From contig JANVCC010000106.1 of the NCBI GenBank assembly GCA_025345505.1, forward strand, positions 11,601,902 through 11,665,901: DNA of 64,000 bases. Direction: 5' to 3'. Below the pieces are notes generated by a model. That model was given only the letters and a program-made list of their open reading frames with translations, made no database searches and was not told the origin of the DNA. The stretch comes from Todiramphus chloris collaris. Its lineage: Eukaryota > Chordata > Aves > Coraciiformes > Alcedinidae. The position numbers were made by a program, and so were the translations under genes. Below are positions 1-9,926 of this stretch, in pieces. Position 1 is the stretch's first letter. Each line of letters opens with the position of its first letter.

Positions 1-407
1 ATTGTATTCATTAACAGAGTAATTATAATTTTAATTGATATGCATTAACAGGTGCTTACAATGAAAGCAGTTTCAAACTGGGATGTGTTATGCTTGAAAA
101 GTAGCCTGGCTAATTGTTCTCATTAGCCAAACAGATGGCTAGCTGTTTACTTGCCATTTTATGGAGAGAGCATTATAATCAGACAATATTTAACATAGTA
201 TGAAGGATTTATAAATGAATAAAAGATTAAATTTATGCTCAGTGTTAGTGTAAAGGCAACTCACATGTGGGGGAATGTCATCTCCATGATAAATATCAAG
301 CTACTGTTGTATTTAACTCTTTTTGAGAGTTTACTTTCAAGTGCAATGATGCTAGAGCCTTGAAATGCTCAGGAGTAAGTGGAAGCAGACCTTATGTTAA
401 ATGATGG
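1..407. other. AT-rich sequence without a gene
   Basis: I see no coding, RNA or repeat feature here. The last five bases (403-407, GATGG) are the left copy of the target duplication of the LTR that follows. Confidence 0.6.
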
Positions 408-1222
408 TGTCCTGGTTTGAGTGAGAACAGAACTAATTCTGTTCAGTAATTTTACTTTTCAGCTTGGTTCTTCTAACTGACTGCACTGTCTGAAGGCAGC
501 AGCCTGTTCTCACAGACAGTGTCTGCTGCTAGCAGTGATGACACCCCATGGTTAGAGTTACTGCCAAGGGTTGGGGTGCAGACCAAGGCCACTGCTGGGT
601 CCTGTGTACCACACTGGGGGGGGCAGAGAGTGAAAGGCTGCACCTGCAGGGAGGAGCGGACAGGACGGGTGACCCCAAACTGACCAATGAGGGATTCCAA
701 CCCATATATGGCATATTTGTTATGAACCTGAGGGATCTGGAGACTCTGGTCCTCTTCTCCCCTCTTGGACTGCTTTGCTAGTTTTGTTTGGCTTGGCTCG
801 GCTCGGCTCCTCTTTCGGTTCCTTCCTCAGAGCATCCAAGGAGGACTGTGCATTCTGCCTTCCATCCCGATTGGTGTGTTCCCAAACCTGGTACCAGAAT
901 CCAGCTCCTGAACACAGCTCCCGTCTGCTGCGGGGCCCAGTCTGGGACTCCCCCAGTGCCTGCTGCACAGCATCAGTGGTGACGGTGATGTAATTACCTT
1001 CAGTGGGGCCGGGTTCTATACTGGTTTTGTATATATTTGTATATATTTCATTTTTATTATTATTATTATTTTTATTTTCATTAAATCTTTTCTAGTTTCC
1101 TTTTCTAATCACAAAGTCTCTCTCCATTATTCCCTTTCTGTTTCCCTTTGGAGAGGGAGGGGGGGTTAACAGAGAGCATCTGTTATAGATCTAAGGGACT
1201 GCCCTGACCCTAAACTGTGACA
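408..1222 (+). mobile_element. Solo LTR, ERVL-like endogenous retrovirus (copy 1)
   Basis: This 815-bp long terminal repeat begins TGTCCTGGTTTGAG and ends AAACTGTGACA, so it has the TG...CA ends of an LTR. It is flanked by a perfect 5-bp target duplication, GATGG at 403-407 and 1223-1227, so it is a complete integration. No internal viral region follows, which makes it a solo LTR left by recombination between two LTRs. Two other copies lie in the window on the opposite strand (4998-5805 and 14056-14865). Orientation follows the TATA-like tract (1029-1047), the ATTAAA signal (1080-1085) and the TGTCCTGGTTT start known from avian ERVL LTRs. The 5-bp duplication also suits ERVL, since ERVK usually leaves 6 bp. 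The exact family name is not assigned. By eye it is much closer to copy 2 than to copy 3. Confidence 0.9.
1029..1085 (+). promoter_or_regulatory. LTR TATA-like tract and ATTAAA polyadenylation signal
   Basis: Within LTR copy 1, TATA-like sequence (TGTATATATTTGTATATAT, 1029-1047) is followed by an ATT-rich stretch and an ATTAAA hexamer at 1080-1085. This is the order expected at the U3/R border. The equivalents on the minus strand are 5169-5188 and 5133-5138 in copy 2, and 14228-14248 and 14192-14197 in copy 3. Activity cannot be judged from sequence. Confidence 0.5.
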
Positions 1223-1227
1223 GATGG

Positions 1228-4200
1228 ATTTCAGTGCCCTTCTCTGGACACCATGCATCTATCTGCTTCATTCCCATCTATGGCACATTTTTTGAAACTT
1301 TAGGGCTCTTTAGGAGGAGTGTTGCTATGCATCTATGAATGTTAATTAGGCACACTCCAAATGTCGGCTTTTAGCCTTGTTGAAAACGAGGTGGTATGGA
1401 GATTCCCAAATTTTTAATCTAAATTTACTTTTAGATTTGAGAATCTTCTTCCATTATCCTCTGCATAGTGTAGGATAGCTCTTTGTAATCTGCGGAATAG
1501 TTTTGATTAGTATATTGTGTTTGCTTGTCTAGTTAGTAATGTGGTTTTGGTGGTGTTCGCTCCAGTGTAATTTGAACTTCCTTTCAACTTGTCATTGTCC
1601 TTGGCCTTGCAAAAATGTCCAACTTTGAAAACTTCTATTTTATGTCAGAAGGAATGTTTGTATGGGCCTTTTGCTCCAAAAATTGAGAGAGAAGGTATTC
1701 TCTGTAAAGAACTACTGAAGGCAGTCACCTCTAACTGGATCTCCAGAACAGAAACATTTACATTGTCTTTCCACATTCCCATGAGTTACACAGATACTGG
1801 GGTAATAAATGTTCTTTGGTGTACACCTTTTCCAGTCTCACTTCTGGATCTAAAAGTCCTTTCCCAGTGAGACTCATTGAACTTTGCAATGTCTCCTGAG
1901 AAGTCTGGCTTCCAACCAAAACCAATCAACACTTGATATAATAAATCCCAGAAATGTGCATCAGAGACTTCTTAACGGAGTTTGCTTAGGTCTTTTTATT
2001 TTTACAGTGACAAGGTATATCCAATATGGCTGGTTTGGTGGTGGCCAAACACCTGTTAAGTCTTTTAGGTATCATTTCCTGATATGAAATTCTCTATCAG
2101 AATGAACCCTTATTTGTCACTATAATACTTTTCAAAATGTTGAGTTCAGTATCTGAAAGACAAACAGATGACCAGTTTGAGGGATCAGCAATAGCTCTTC
2201 ACAAAATTAAGAGTTCTTGATAATTTCATTGCTTTAATATCATGTTTCTCTTATAAATGTCAAAGAAAAAAGAATTATGATACTGTAGCATAAATAGAAA
2301 ACTTTGATAAAAGAATTCATATTCCACAAAATATTCTAAAGTACTGGTAACAATTTTTTTTTTAAGTTTAAATCTCATAAAAACTCAAATATTAAACTTC
2401 CAATTATGGCTTCAAACCTGGAAATAGATTTAAGGGAAGTAGGAGGACTTTTGCTTACCACTGGCACTGAAGTAAATCTCTAGCTACCTGTCCTTTTTAC
2501 CTCCCCCTTCTTTGCATGTTTCCAGAGTGACATGGTAAGTGTTTTTACTTTAGATTGTATTTCACCCTTAGGATCCAGACAACCCTGCAGCTATACAAAC
2601 AGCTATGCTGGCACAAGTGTTTAAGAGTATCATAGACTAGGTGGAATGTTTGGGACTGGAGGAAAGCAGGACTTCACTTCGTAACAGCAGTAACTTCTCC
2701 TGACTTAAAATACTTTTTACTGTCTTAAAATATTTAAACTCCTACCATACCTGGAGTCCTTTGAGTACCAGGCTTGTTCCTGCCCCAGCTGGCGAGCCCT
2801 TTTCTTCAGCACACAATATGTGATGAGAACTGCACTGTGATGTCCCTGTTGCACGAGGTGTTGCTCTATTAAATAAGAAGCTATGAATGTCATATGGTAT
2901 TGAGTTGAATAAAAACGTTTTCTAGCACTTCCTTGTTTTCCCTCCTCTATAGGGTAATGTCACGAGTGTATAGCTTCCAATAATTATCCATAGCTGCACT
3001 TGTACGGTCTATATTTTGGCTAAGTGCTTGAAGCTAAGATGCAGAATCTTTTGCTCCACACAGCCTAATGCACAATGAATCTAAAATAAGTTGTCTCTTC
3101 CTTGGTCTGATGGGGCCAAGTGATAAGGCATTTCGGGCTAATCACTGAAGTCATTTTTGGTGCTGAACAGTGTTTCTCTTTGTTAGTGCCAGGGACTTCA
3201 GAACAATAAGTAAGATCAACAGTTTTTTTCATGTTTTAGCCATATTTTTCTGTAATCCAAAACCAAGGCAAAAGACAAAACTAAAAATAGAGATGTTTCA
3301 GTCAAAATATGATGAACAGTACACTTTTATGAAATTGAGTTACAAATCATTCTGTTAACAACCTGAAGTCACTTGGCCTTCCAAAGAGAGTTATCACCAT
3401 GGTAACAAAATATACCAGATACTTTATTTTCCCCAAACCTTTATTCATGTCGTAAGTGGAGTGGAAGCCCATCCTTCTTTTACTGACAAAATAGGAGATA
3501 TATTTTTGTCAGTGCTTGTTATCTGCTGAAAGATCCTCTCAAACTTGCACGTTACTGGGAAATGTTTGCTAGGGCAGGTGTTCCTGCAAAGCATGTGTAT
3601 GTGCAGAGAGATTCACTTGAGTATAAGTCAAGACTCAACTTGGTAAAGCATTGAAATGGTCAGTAATGGCTGATGAATTGCCAGGGGAGGTGAAAGGAGA
3701 GAGAGGGAGAGGGGAATGTTTGGTATTACTTGTATACGAGTGCTGGAAGATAAAAGCAAACTTTCTCTAAAGCTAGTTCTCTTTGTTTGCCGTGGTGAAT
3801 TTATCATATTTCAAGAGCCCAGAGCTCATAAACACACACCTGGCTCTTGAGTTGCAATTTGCTTATTGAAACCTCTTGTTGTGAGGATGCTGCACTGGAA
3901 CAGACAAAGATGTTTCACTATTATTGTAGATGCGGTTGTTGTTTTTCTTAATTTAATTTTTATAAGCATCTCCATGTATTTTGTATGCAGCTCTGGTGGC
4001 CTTCTGGAGCAGTCTTGTTTTTCTTCTTTGTACCTTTTTCAGTTCCACACTTCACTTTGTAGTTCATTTATCCCAGAGAATATAAGGAACTAGAATGAGT
4101 CTGTTCAAACTGAAAATAGATACCGAGCAAAGTTACACATCCAAGACTATACCTAAGGAAAAAAAACAGGTTTGAACACTGACTTCCCTTGAAGTCCTTC

Positions 4201-4992
4201 AGGAGAGTCTTTCATTGGTGTGGGGCACAAAGCTGGAGTAAAAATTGATTAAAATATCAGTTAACTTTTTTATTTTTCTTCCATTTCTCCCCCATTATTC
4301 TTTTCTGTTACTGTTTTACAGAGAGACTGCTTTTCTCAAAGCTATTTTGTAATGCTGTTCTTTACTTGGCCTCAGGAAAAAGATGGAAACAATCCCTGAT
4401 GGAGTTGTTTTATCATTCTGTATGTATGTATTTTGGGGAACTATTGTAATGCCAGAAGAGTTTCACTAAGACAACAAGTTTTCTAAAAGCATCCCGCTGA
4501 TCTTCCCGCTGACTTCACCTTTCATTAGCTGGGAGAGGAGAGAGTCTATTGTTTAGCCTCAGAAATTTGTATAAATAAATATTTTCATTTCCAAATTCAG
4601 AGATGGTTTTGAAAAGCATCGTTGTTGCAAAGTTAGTTTTGAAGGGTTTTTTTTCCTAAATCAATCCTATGTGCAATGTTTTGACCTAAATCAAAACCTG
4701 AGGTCCTCTTCTGTAATGTCATCTTTATTTTTCATAGTGAGATGTAATGGGATTTTTTTTTTTCTCTTTATTCTTTTTTTTATGTGATTCTATGGTGAAA
4801 CACTAATCTTGAGGTTTCTGGTTTGCAGTCCTTAATCACAATTTAGAATTTAAATTGAGCGTATGGTATTTCAGGTTAAAAACAAAAATAAGGAGAGATA
4901 TATATCATCTCCTGTAAATTGACTTCTCTTTTAAAAAGAGAAACTAAAAGCTAACTAGGAGAATTTTTTATAGATCCAAAGGAAAATGTTGA
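1228..4992. other. Gene-free AT-rich interval between two LTRs
   Basis: About 3.8 kb with only short chance ORFs (none above about 95 codons) and a few T-rich runs (for example 4751-4762). No retroviral internal sequence is visible. The flanking LTRs face opposite ways, so this is not the body of a provirus. Confidence 0.6.
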
Positions 4993-4997
4993 CAGAC

Positions 4998-5805
4998 TGT
5001 CACAGTTTAGGGTCAGGGCAGCCCCCAGACCTATAACAGATGCTCTCTGTTAACCCCCCTCCCTTCCCAGAGGGGAAGAGAAAGGGAATAAGGGAGAGAG
5101 ACTTAGCAATTAGAAAAGGAAACTAGAACAGCTTTAATGAAAATGAAATTAATAATTATAAAAATGGAATATATACAAATATATACAAAACCAGTATAGA
5201 ACCCAACCCCTGATGGTAATTACATCACCGTCACCACTGATGCTGTGCAGGCACCGGGGCAGTCCCAGACTGGGCCCCGCAGCAGATGGGAGCTGTGTTC
5301 AGGAGCTGGATTCTGGTACCGGGGTCAGGAACACGCAGATCGGGATTGAAGGCAGAATGGACAGAGACCTCCTTGGGTGCTCCGAGGAAGGAACTGAAAG
5401 AGGGCCCGAGCCAAGCCAAGCAAAAGCTGGCAAAGCAGTCCAAGAGGGGAGAGAAGAGCCCAGAGACCCTTCGGATCCCACGGCTCTAAATCAAATATGC
5501 TGTGTATATGGGATGGAATCCCTCGTTGGTCAGTTTGGGGTCACCCGTCCTGTCCGCTCCTCCCTGCAGGTGCAGCCTTTCACTCTCTGCCCCCCCCAGT
5601 GTGGTACACAGGACCCAGCAGTGGCCTTGGTCTGCACCCCAACCCTTGGCAGTAACTCTAACCATGGGGTGTCATCACTGCTAGCAGCAGACACTGTCTG
5701 TGAGAACAGGCTGCTGCCTTCAGACAGTGCAGTCAGTTAGAAGAACTGAGCTGAAAAGTAAAATCACTGAACAGAATTAGTTCTGTTCTCACTCAAACCA
5801 GGACA
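4998..5805 (-). mobile_element. Solo LTR, ERVL-like endogenous retrovirus (copy 2)
   Basis: This 808-bp LTR is the same family as the one at 408-1222 but on the minus strand. On the plus strand it runs TGTCACAGTTTAGG ... AAACCAGGACA. The flanks CAGAC (4993-4997) and CAGAG (5806-5810) match at 4 of 5 bases and are probably the target duplication with one mutation. On the minus strand ATTAAA lies at 5133-5138 and the TATA-like tract at 5169-5188. Long stretches are nearly identical to copy 1, so the two insertions come from closely related source elements or are both young. A plus-strand reading frame, antisense to LTR transcription, stays open over 5213-5740. I treat it as non-coding but list it as a finding. 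Confidence 0.88.
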
Positions 5806-5948
5806 CAGAGTAAACTTGATCACTTAAAAAGGAAGTTCAGATAGTACCATTCAAATATGCGATTGACCCAAATAACTCAAAAGTTCTGAATGTACTGGGT
5901 GGGGACATGTCCTAGCTCTTGTACTTTGCCCTCCCTGGTGATACATTT

Positions 5949-6311
5949 CTACTGTTCATTAGGAAGCTGCTTATTTGAGGTGCTGCTAGAAACATTTGGG
6001 GTGGTTTGAACTGTATGCTTGATTCGTGTATTCCTTTGTATAATACGCAAGTAGGCCTCGATAACAGTATTCAAAATTACAGAAAAGATTTGTTGTTGAC
6101 CATGTAAGTCAGTGAGAATGAGAACAGCTTTCATATCCTTAACATTTAAACTTTTCAGAGTGCACTGGAATAATTCCTGCATGTATGTAGGTGTCCACAT
6201 TGAGTGAAGATATTGTTTAGGACTATCTACTGGATTAATGTAACTTTTCTTTCTGTTTATACATAGTATCAATGCAGCATCCTCAAACTGATTCATTATA
6301 TGAGCAATCAA
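5949..6311 (-). other. Unassigned 120-codon ORF with faint VWA-like features
   Basis: I do not recognise this gene. The minus strand is open for about 120 codons from 6311 (a TTG; the first ATG is at 6296-6294) to a TAG at 5949-5951. The translation looks protein-like: a hydrophobic strand followed by Thr-Asp (residues about 63-69, AVLILTD), then a helix-like segment, and a Ser/Thr/Asn-rich tail. A helix leading into a hydrophobic strand ending in TD is how the third metal-site motif of von Willebrand A domains looks, though the usual Gly after TD is Leu here and the first MIDAS motif (DxSxS) is absent. It may be a terminal exon or a pseudogene relic, cut on its upstream side by the CR1 insertion that begins at about 6327. 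An open frame of this length is expected a few times by chance in 64 kb of AT-rich DNA, so the case is weak. Confidence 0.2.
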
Positions 6312-6326
6312 GTAAAGTTACTGATA

Positions 6327-6782
6327 ATATGCCGGCCAGATCCACACCACAGGGAGGTCTGCTGCCTTCCTGGGGGCAGGGTCAGAGATATTACAAGGAA
6401 ACTTCCCAGTCTGGTAGGGCCATCAGATTACTATCCCTTATTGGTTATTCAGATTGGTAATGATGCCGCAGTGGGAAGCCTCAAAACAATTAAAAAAGAC
6501 TTCAGAGCCCTGGGGAGATCACTTGAGGGCTCAGGAGCCCAAGTGGTGTTCTCTGCCATTCCTTCAGTGGCAGGGAATGATACTGAAAGAGGCGGGAAGA
6601 CCCACCTGATTAATATGTGGCTGAGAGGCTGATGCCACCAACAGAATTTTGGGTTTTTTGAACATGGGGAGCTTTATGCTGCACGGGGTCTGCAGGGAAC
6701 AAATGGAGTTCATCTGTCTCCAAGGGGGAAAAGAATTCTTGCATATGAGCTGGCTGGGCTCATTGAGAGGGCTTTAAACTAG
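6327..6782 (+). pseudogene. CR1 ORF1 3' part, SGNH-type esterase domain (broken)
   Basis: This frame encodes the C-terminal part of CR1 ORF1, which in avian CR1 carries an SGNH/GDSL-like esterase domain thought to help the retrotransposon ribonucleoprotein. Visible blocks are REVCCLPGGRVRD, then SDYYPLLVIQIGNDA (the GxND block) near 6430-6468, QVVFSAIPSV, and near the end NGVHLSPRGKRI at about 6710, where the catalytic-type DGVH motif has Asn for Asp. A TGA at 6630-6632 interrupts the frame where relatives have Trp, after which the same frame continues to TAG at 6780-6782. The N-terminal half, with the serine motif, is missing because of the element's 5' truncation. ORF2 starts about 60 bp downstream. 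It cannot make a working protein. Confidence 0.85.
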
Positions 6783-6844
6783 GTCCGAAGGGGGAAGGGG
6801 ATAAAACTGGACCTGCCAAAGTTGAGCAAAAGGGTTGCAGGTCA

Positions 6845-9634
6845 TTGTTGGGTGAGAAGTCACTAGCCCGGCTCAAGTGCATCTACACAAATGCACAAAG
6901 CATGGGCAACAAACAGGAGGAGCTGGAAGCCATTGTGAAGCGCGTCCGCTATGATGTAGTCGCCATTGCAGAAACATGGTGGGATGACTCTCATGAGTGG
7001 AGTTCTGCAATGGATGGCTATAAGCTCTGTAAGTGGAATAGGCAAGATAGAAAGGGCGGTGGTGTGGCTCTCTATGTTAAAGAGTGTTTTGAATGTATAG
7101 AAGTTAGTAAGTGTGACGGACCAGTTGAATGTTTATGGGTTAAGTTGAGGAAGGCCAATGAGGTAGATATCCTGCTGGGGGTCTGTTATAGACCACCCAA
7201 CCAGGATGAAGAGGCTGATGAATTATTCTATGGACAACTGGCAGAAGCCACTAAATCGCAAGACCTTGTTCTTGTGGGAGATCTCAACTTGCCAGACATC
7301 TGCTGGAAATATAACACAGCAGACAGGAAACAGTCCAGGAGGTTCCTGGACTGTGTGGAAGATAACTTCCTGACTCAGCTGATAAGTGAGCCCACCAGGG
7401 GAGGTGCCTTGCTGGACTTGTTGCTCACAAACAGAGAGGGACTGGTGGGTAATGTGGTGGTCGGAGGCTGTCTTGAGCTTAGTGACCATGAAATGATAGA
7501 ATTTTCAATTCTTGCCCAAGTAAGGAGGGGAAGCAGCAGGACTATTACCATGGACTTCCGAAGGTCAGACTTCAACCTGTTCAGGACACTGCTTGAGAAA
7601 GTCCCTTGGAGTACAGTCCTAGAGGGCAAGGGGGTCCAGGAAGGCTGGACTGTTTTTAAACAGGAACTCTTAAAGGCCCAGGAGCAGGCTGTCCCCATGT
7701 GTCATAAGACGAACTGGCAGGGAAAACGACCGGCCTGGCTAAATGGGGAGCTTCTGGCAGAACTTAGGAGGAAGAGGAGAGTCTACCACCTTTGGAAGAA
7801 GGGACAGGCTACTCAAGAAGATTACAGGGATTTAGTTAGGTTGTGTAGAAAGAATATTAGGGGGGCAAAAGCTCAACTAGAACTCAGCCTGGCCACCACT
7901 GCAAGAGACAACAAAAAGAGTTTTTACAAATATATTAATAACAAAAAAAGAACTAGGGAGAATCTCCATCCCTTACTGGATGCAAGGGGGAACATTGTTA
8001 TCAAGGATGAGGAAAAGGCTGAGGTACTTAATGCCTTCTTTGCCTCAGTCCTTAATAGTCAGTCTGGTTATCCTCATGGCAGTCAATCCCCTGAACTGGA
8101 AGATAGGGATGGAGACCAGAACAGTCCCCTCATAATCCAGGAAGTGGTAGTTAAAGATCTTCTAAGCCAACTGGAAACTCACAAGTCTATGGGGCCAGAT
8201 GGGATCCACCCGAGACTGCTGAGGGAATTGGCAGTGGAACTTACCAAGCCTCTCTCCATCATTTATCAGCGATCCTGGTCAGCTGGGGAGGTCCCAGATG
8301 ACTGAAGACTTGCCAGTGTGACACCCATCTATAAGAAGGGCAGGAAGGATGATCCAGGGAACTACAGTCCTGTCAGCCTGACCTCGGTCCCAGGAAAGAT
8401 TATGGAACAGTTCATCTTGAGGGTGATCACACAGCAAGTGCAGGACAATGGGGGGATCAGGCCCAGCCAACATGGGTTCATGAAGGGCAAGTCCTGTTTA
8501 ACCAACCTGATCTCCTTCTATGACCAGGTGACCCACCTAGTGGATGAGGGCAAGGCGGTGGATATTGTCTACCTGGACTTCAGGAAGGCATTTGACACTG
8601 TTTCCCACAGCATTCTGCTGGAGAAGCTGGCAGGTCACGGCATAGACAGGAGGACTCTTCGCTGGGTTAGAAACTGGCTGGATGGCCGAGCCGAGAGGGT
8701 GGTGGTGAACGGAGTCAAATCCAGTTGGCGACCAGTCACAAGCGGTGTCCCTCAGGGCTCAGTTTTGGGACCCGTCTTGTTTAATATATTCATCAATGGC
8801 CTGGATGAGGGAATTGAATGTACCCTCAGTAAATTTGCAGACGACACAAAATTAAGCATACGCGTCGATCTGCTTGAGGGTAGGAAGGCTCTGCAGCGGG
8901 ATCTGGACAGGCTGGAGAGATGGGCTGAGCTCAATTGTATGGAGTTTAACAAAGCCAAGTGCCAGGTCATGCACTTTGGTCACAACAACCCCCAGCAACG
9001 CTCCAGGCTTGGGGAGGAGTGGCTGGAGAGCTGCCTGGGGAAAAGGACCTGGGGGTGTTGGTCAATAGCCGGCTGAACATGAGCCAGCAGTGTGCCCAGG
9101 GGGCCAAGAAGGCCAATGGCATCCTGGCCTGGATCAGAAACGGTGTGACCAGTAGCAGTAGGGAGGTGACCGTACCCCTGTACTCGGCACTTGTGAGACC
9201 GCACCTTGAGCACTGTGTCCAGTTTTGGTCACCACAGCACAGGAGGGACATCGAGGGGCTGGAGCGAGTGCAGGAGGGCAACAGAGCTGGTGAAAGGGCT
9301 GGAAAGCATGGCCTGTGAGGAGCGGCTGAGGAAACTGGGTTTGTTTAGTCTAGAGAAGAGGAGGCTGAGAGGAGACCTTATTGCCCTCTACAACTACCTA
9401 AAAGGAAGTTGTAGAGAGGCTGGTGTTGGTCTCTTCTCTCAAATTAGTAATGATAGGACAAGGGGGAATGGACTCAAGTTGCATCAGGGGAGGTTTAGAT
9501 TAGATATTAGGAGGAAATTCTTCACTGAGAGGGTGGTCAGGCACTGGAACAGGCTGCCCGGGGAGGTGGGGGAGTCACCATCCCTGGAGGGGTTTAAAGA
9601 ACGATTAGATGTGGAGCTTGAGGATATGGTGTAG
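6845..9634 (+). pseudogene. CR1 ORF2: endonuclease and reverse transcriptase (broken)
   Basis: This is the CR1 polyprotein. The N-terminal APE-type endonuclease shows TNAQS near residue 15, the catalytic Glu in AETWW, the GDLNLPD block (about 7279-7300) and SDHE (about 7481). The reverse transcriptase follows with GPDGIHP, PIYKKG, motif A LDFRKAFD (8573-8596), the [11 protein letters not shown] block and the catalytic FADD (8834-8845). The C-terminal region with [16 protein letters not shown] and HWNRLP extends to TAG at 9632-9634. Three defects break it: a TGA at 8303-8305 in place of Trp, a 1-nt loss in a G run near 9037-9041, and a 2-nt loss near 9270 that restores frame. The upstream end opens at a TTG with no nearby ATG, so the true start is uncertain. 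The catalytic residues are intact, so inactivation looks recent. Confidence 0.93.
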
Positions 9635-9694
9635 TGGTTAGAGAAATGCTAGGACAAAGGTTGGACTTGATGACCCTGGAGGTCCTTTCCAACC

Positions 9695-9735
9695 ATTATG
9701 ATTCTATGATTCTATGATTCTATGATTCTATGATT
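9695..9735 (+). repeat. Octamer (ATTCTATG)n tail of CR1
   Basis: About four to five tandem copies of ATTCTATG close the CR1 element. This is the diagnostic 3' end of avian CR1, used in priming of reverse transcription, and it marks the exact end of the insertion. Confidence 0.9.
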
Positions 9736-9926
9736 GATACTATGATAACTGTTATTTTTCTTTTTGTGTTCTGAAATTGTGCTGTCCTGATCAATTTGAA
9801 AATGCACTTTCTCCTAATGAGATAATATTTCTAGTAGTAATCCTGTGTTAATTTATTAAGTTCCCAACTATTTGTTGTATGTCACAGAATCACAGAATGT
9901 CAGGGGTTGGAAGGGACCTTGAAAGA

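Larger units (their letters stand above)
6327..9735 (+). mobile_element. CR1 LINE, long 5'-truncated copy (CR1-A)
   Basis: This is a non-LTR retrotransposon of the chicken-repeat-1 class, 3.4 kb long. Homology starts inside ORF1 (the ICRPD residues at 6327), runs through the ORF1 stop at 6780-6782 and the whole of ORF2 (6845-9634), and ends in a short 3' UTR with an octamer tail (9695-9735). The 5' truncation is typical of target-primed reverse transcription. Defects are few: one nonsense codon in ORF1, one in ORF2, and two frameshifts in ORF2. Its tail faces the tail of another long CR1 on the opposite strand (9882-13005), with 146 bp between them. It is the most intact CR1 here and probably one of the youngest insertions. 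Confidence 0.95.

Noticed and set aside
719..993. Overlapping ORFs on both strands in LTR copy 1
   Set aside because: They lie wholly inside the non-coding LTR and change frame between copies. Only the shared antisense frame is kept as a finding.
408..5805. A provirus bounded by the first two LTRs
   Set aside because: The LTRs are on opposite strands, each has its own flanking duplication, and the interval shows no retroviral coding sequence.
6863..7698. Minus-strand ORFs opposite CR1-A ORF2 (6863-7045, 7223-7489, 7375-7698)
   Set aside because: Shadows of the coding strand, with no family signature.
9695..9735. CRISPR-like short repeats
   Set aside because: The units are directly adjacent without spacers and are the normal CR1 octamer tail.
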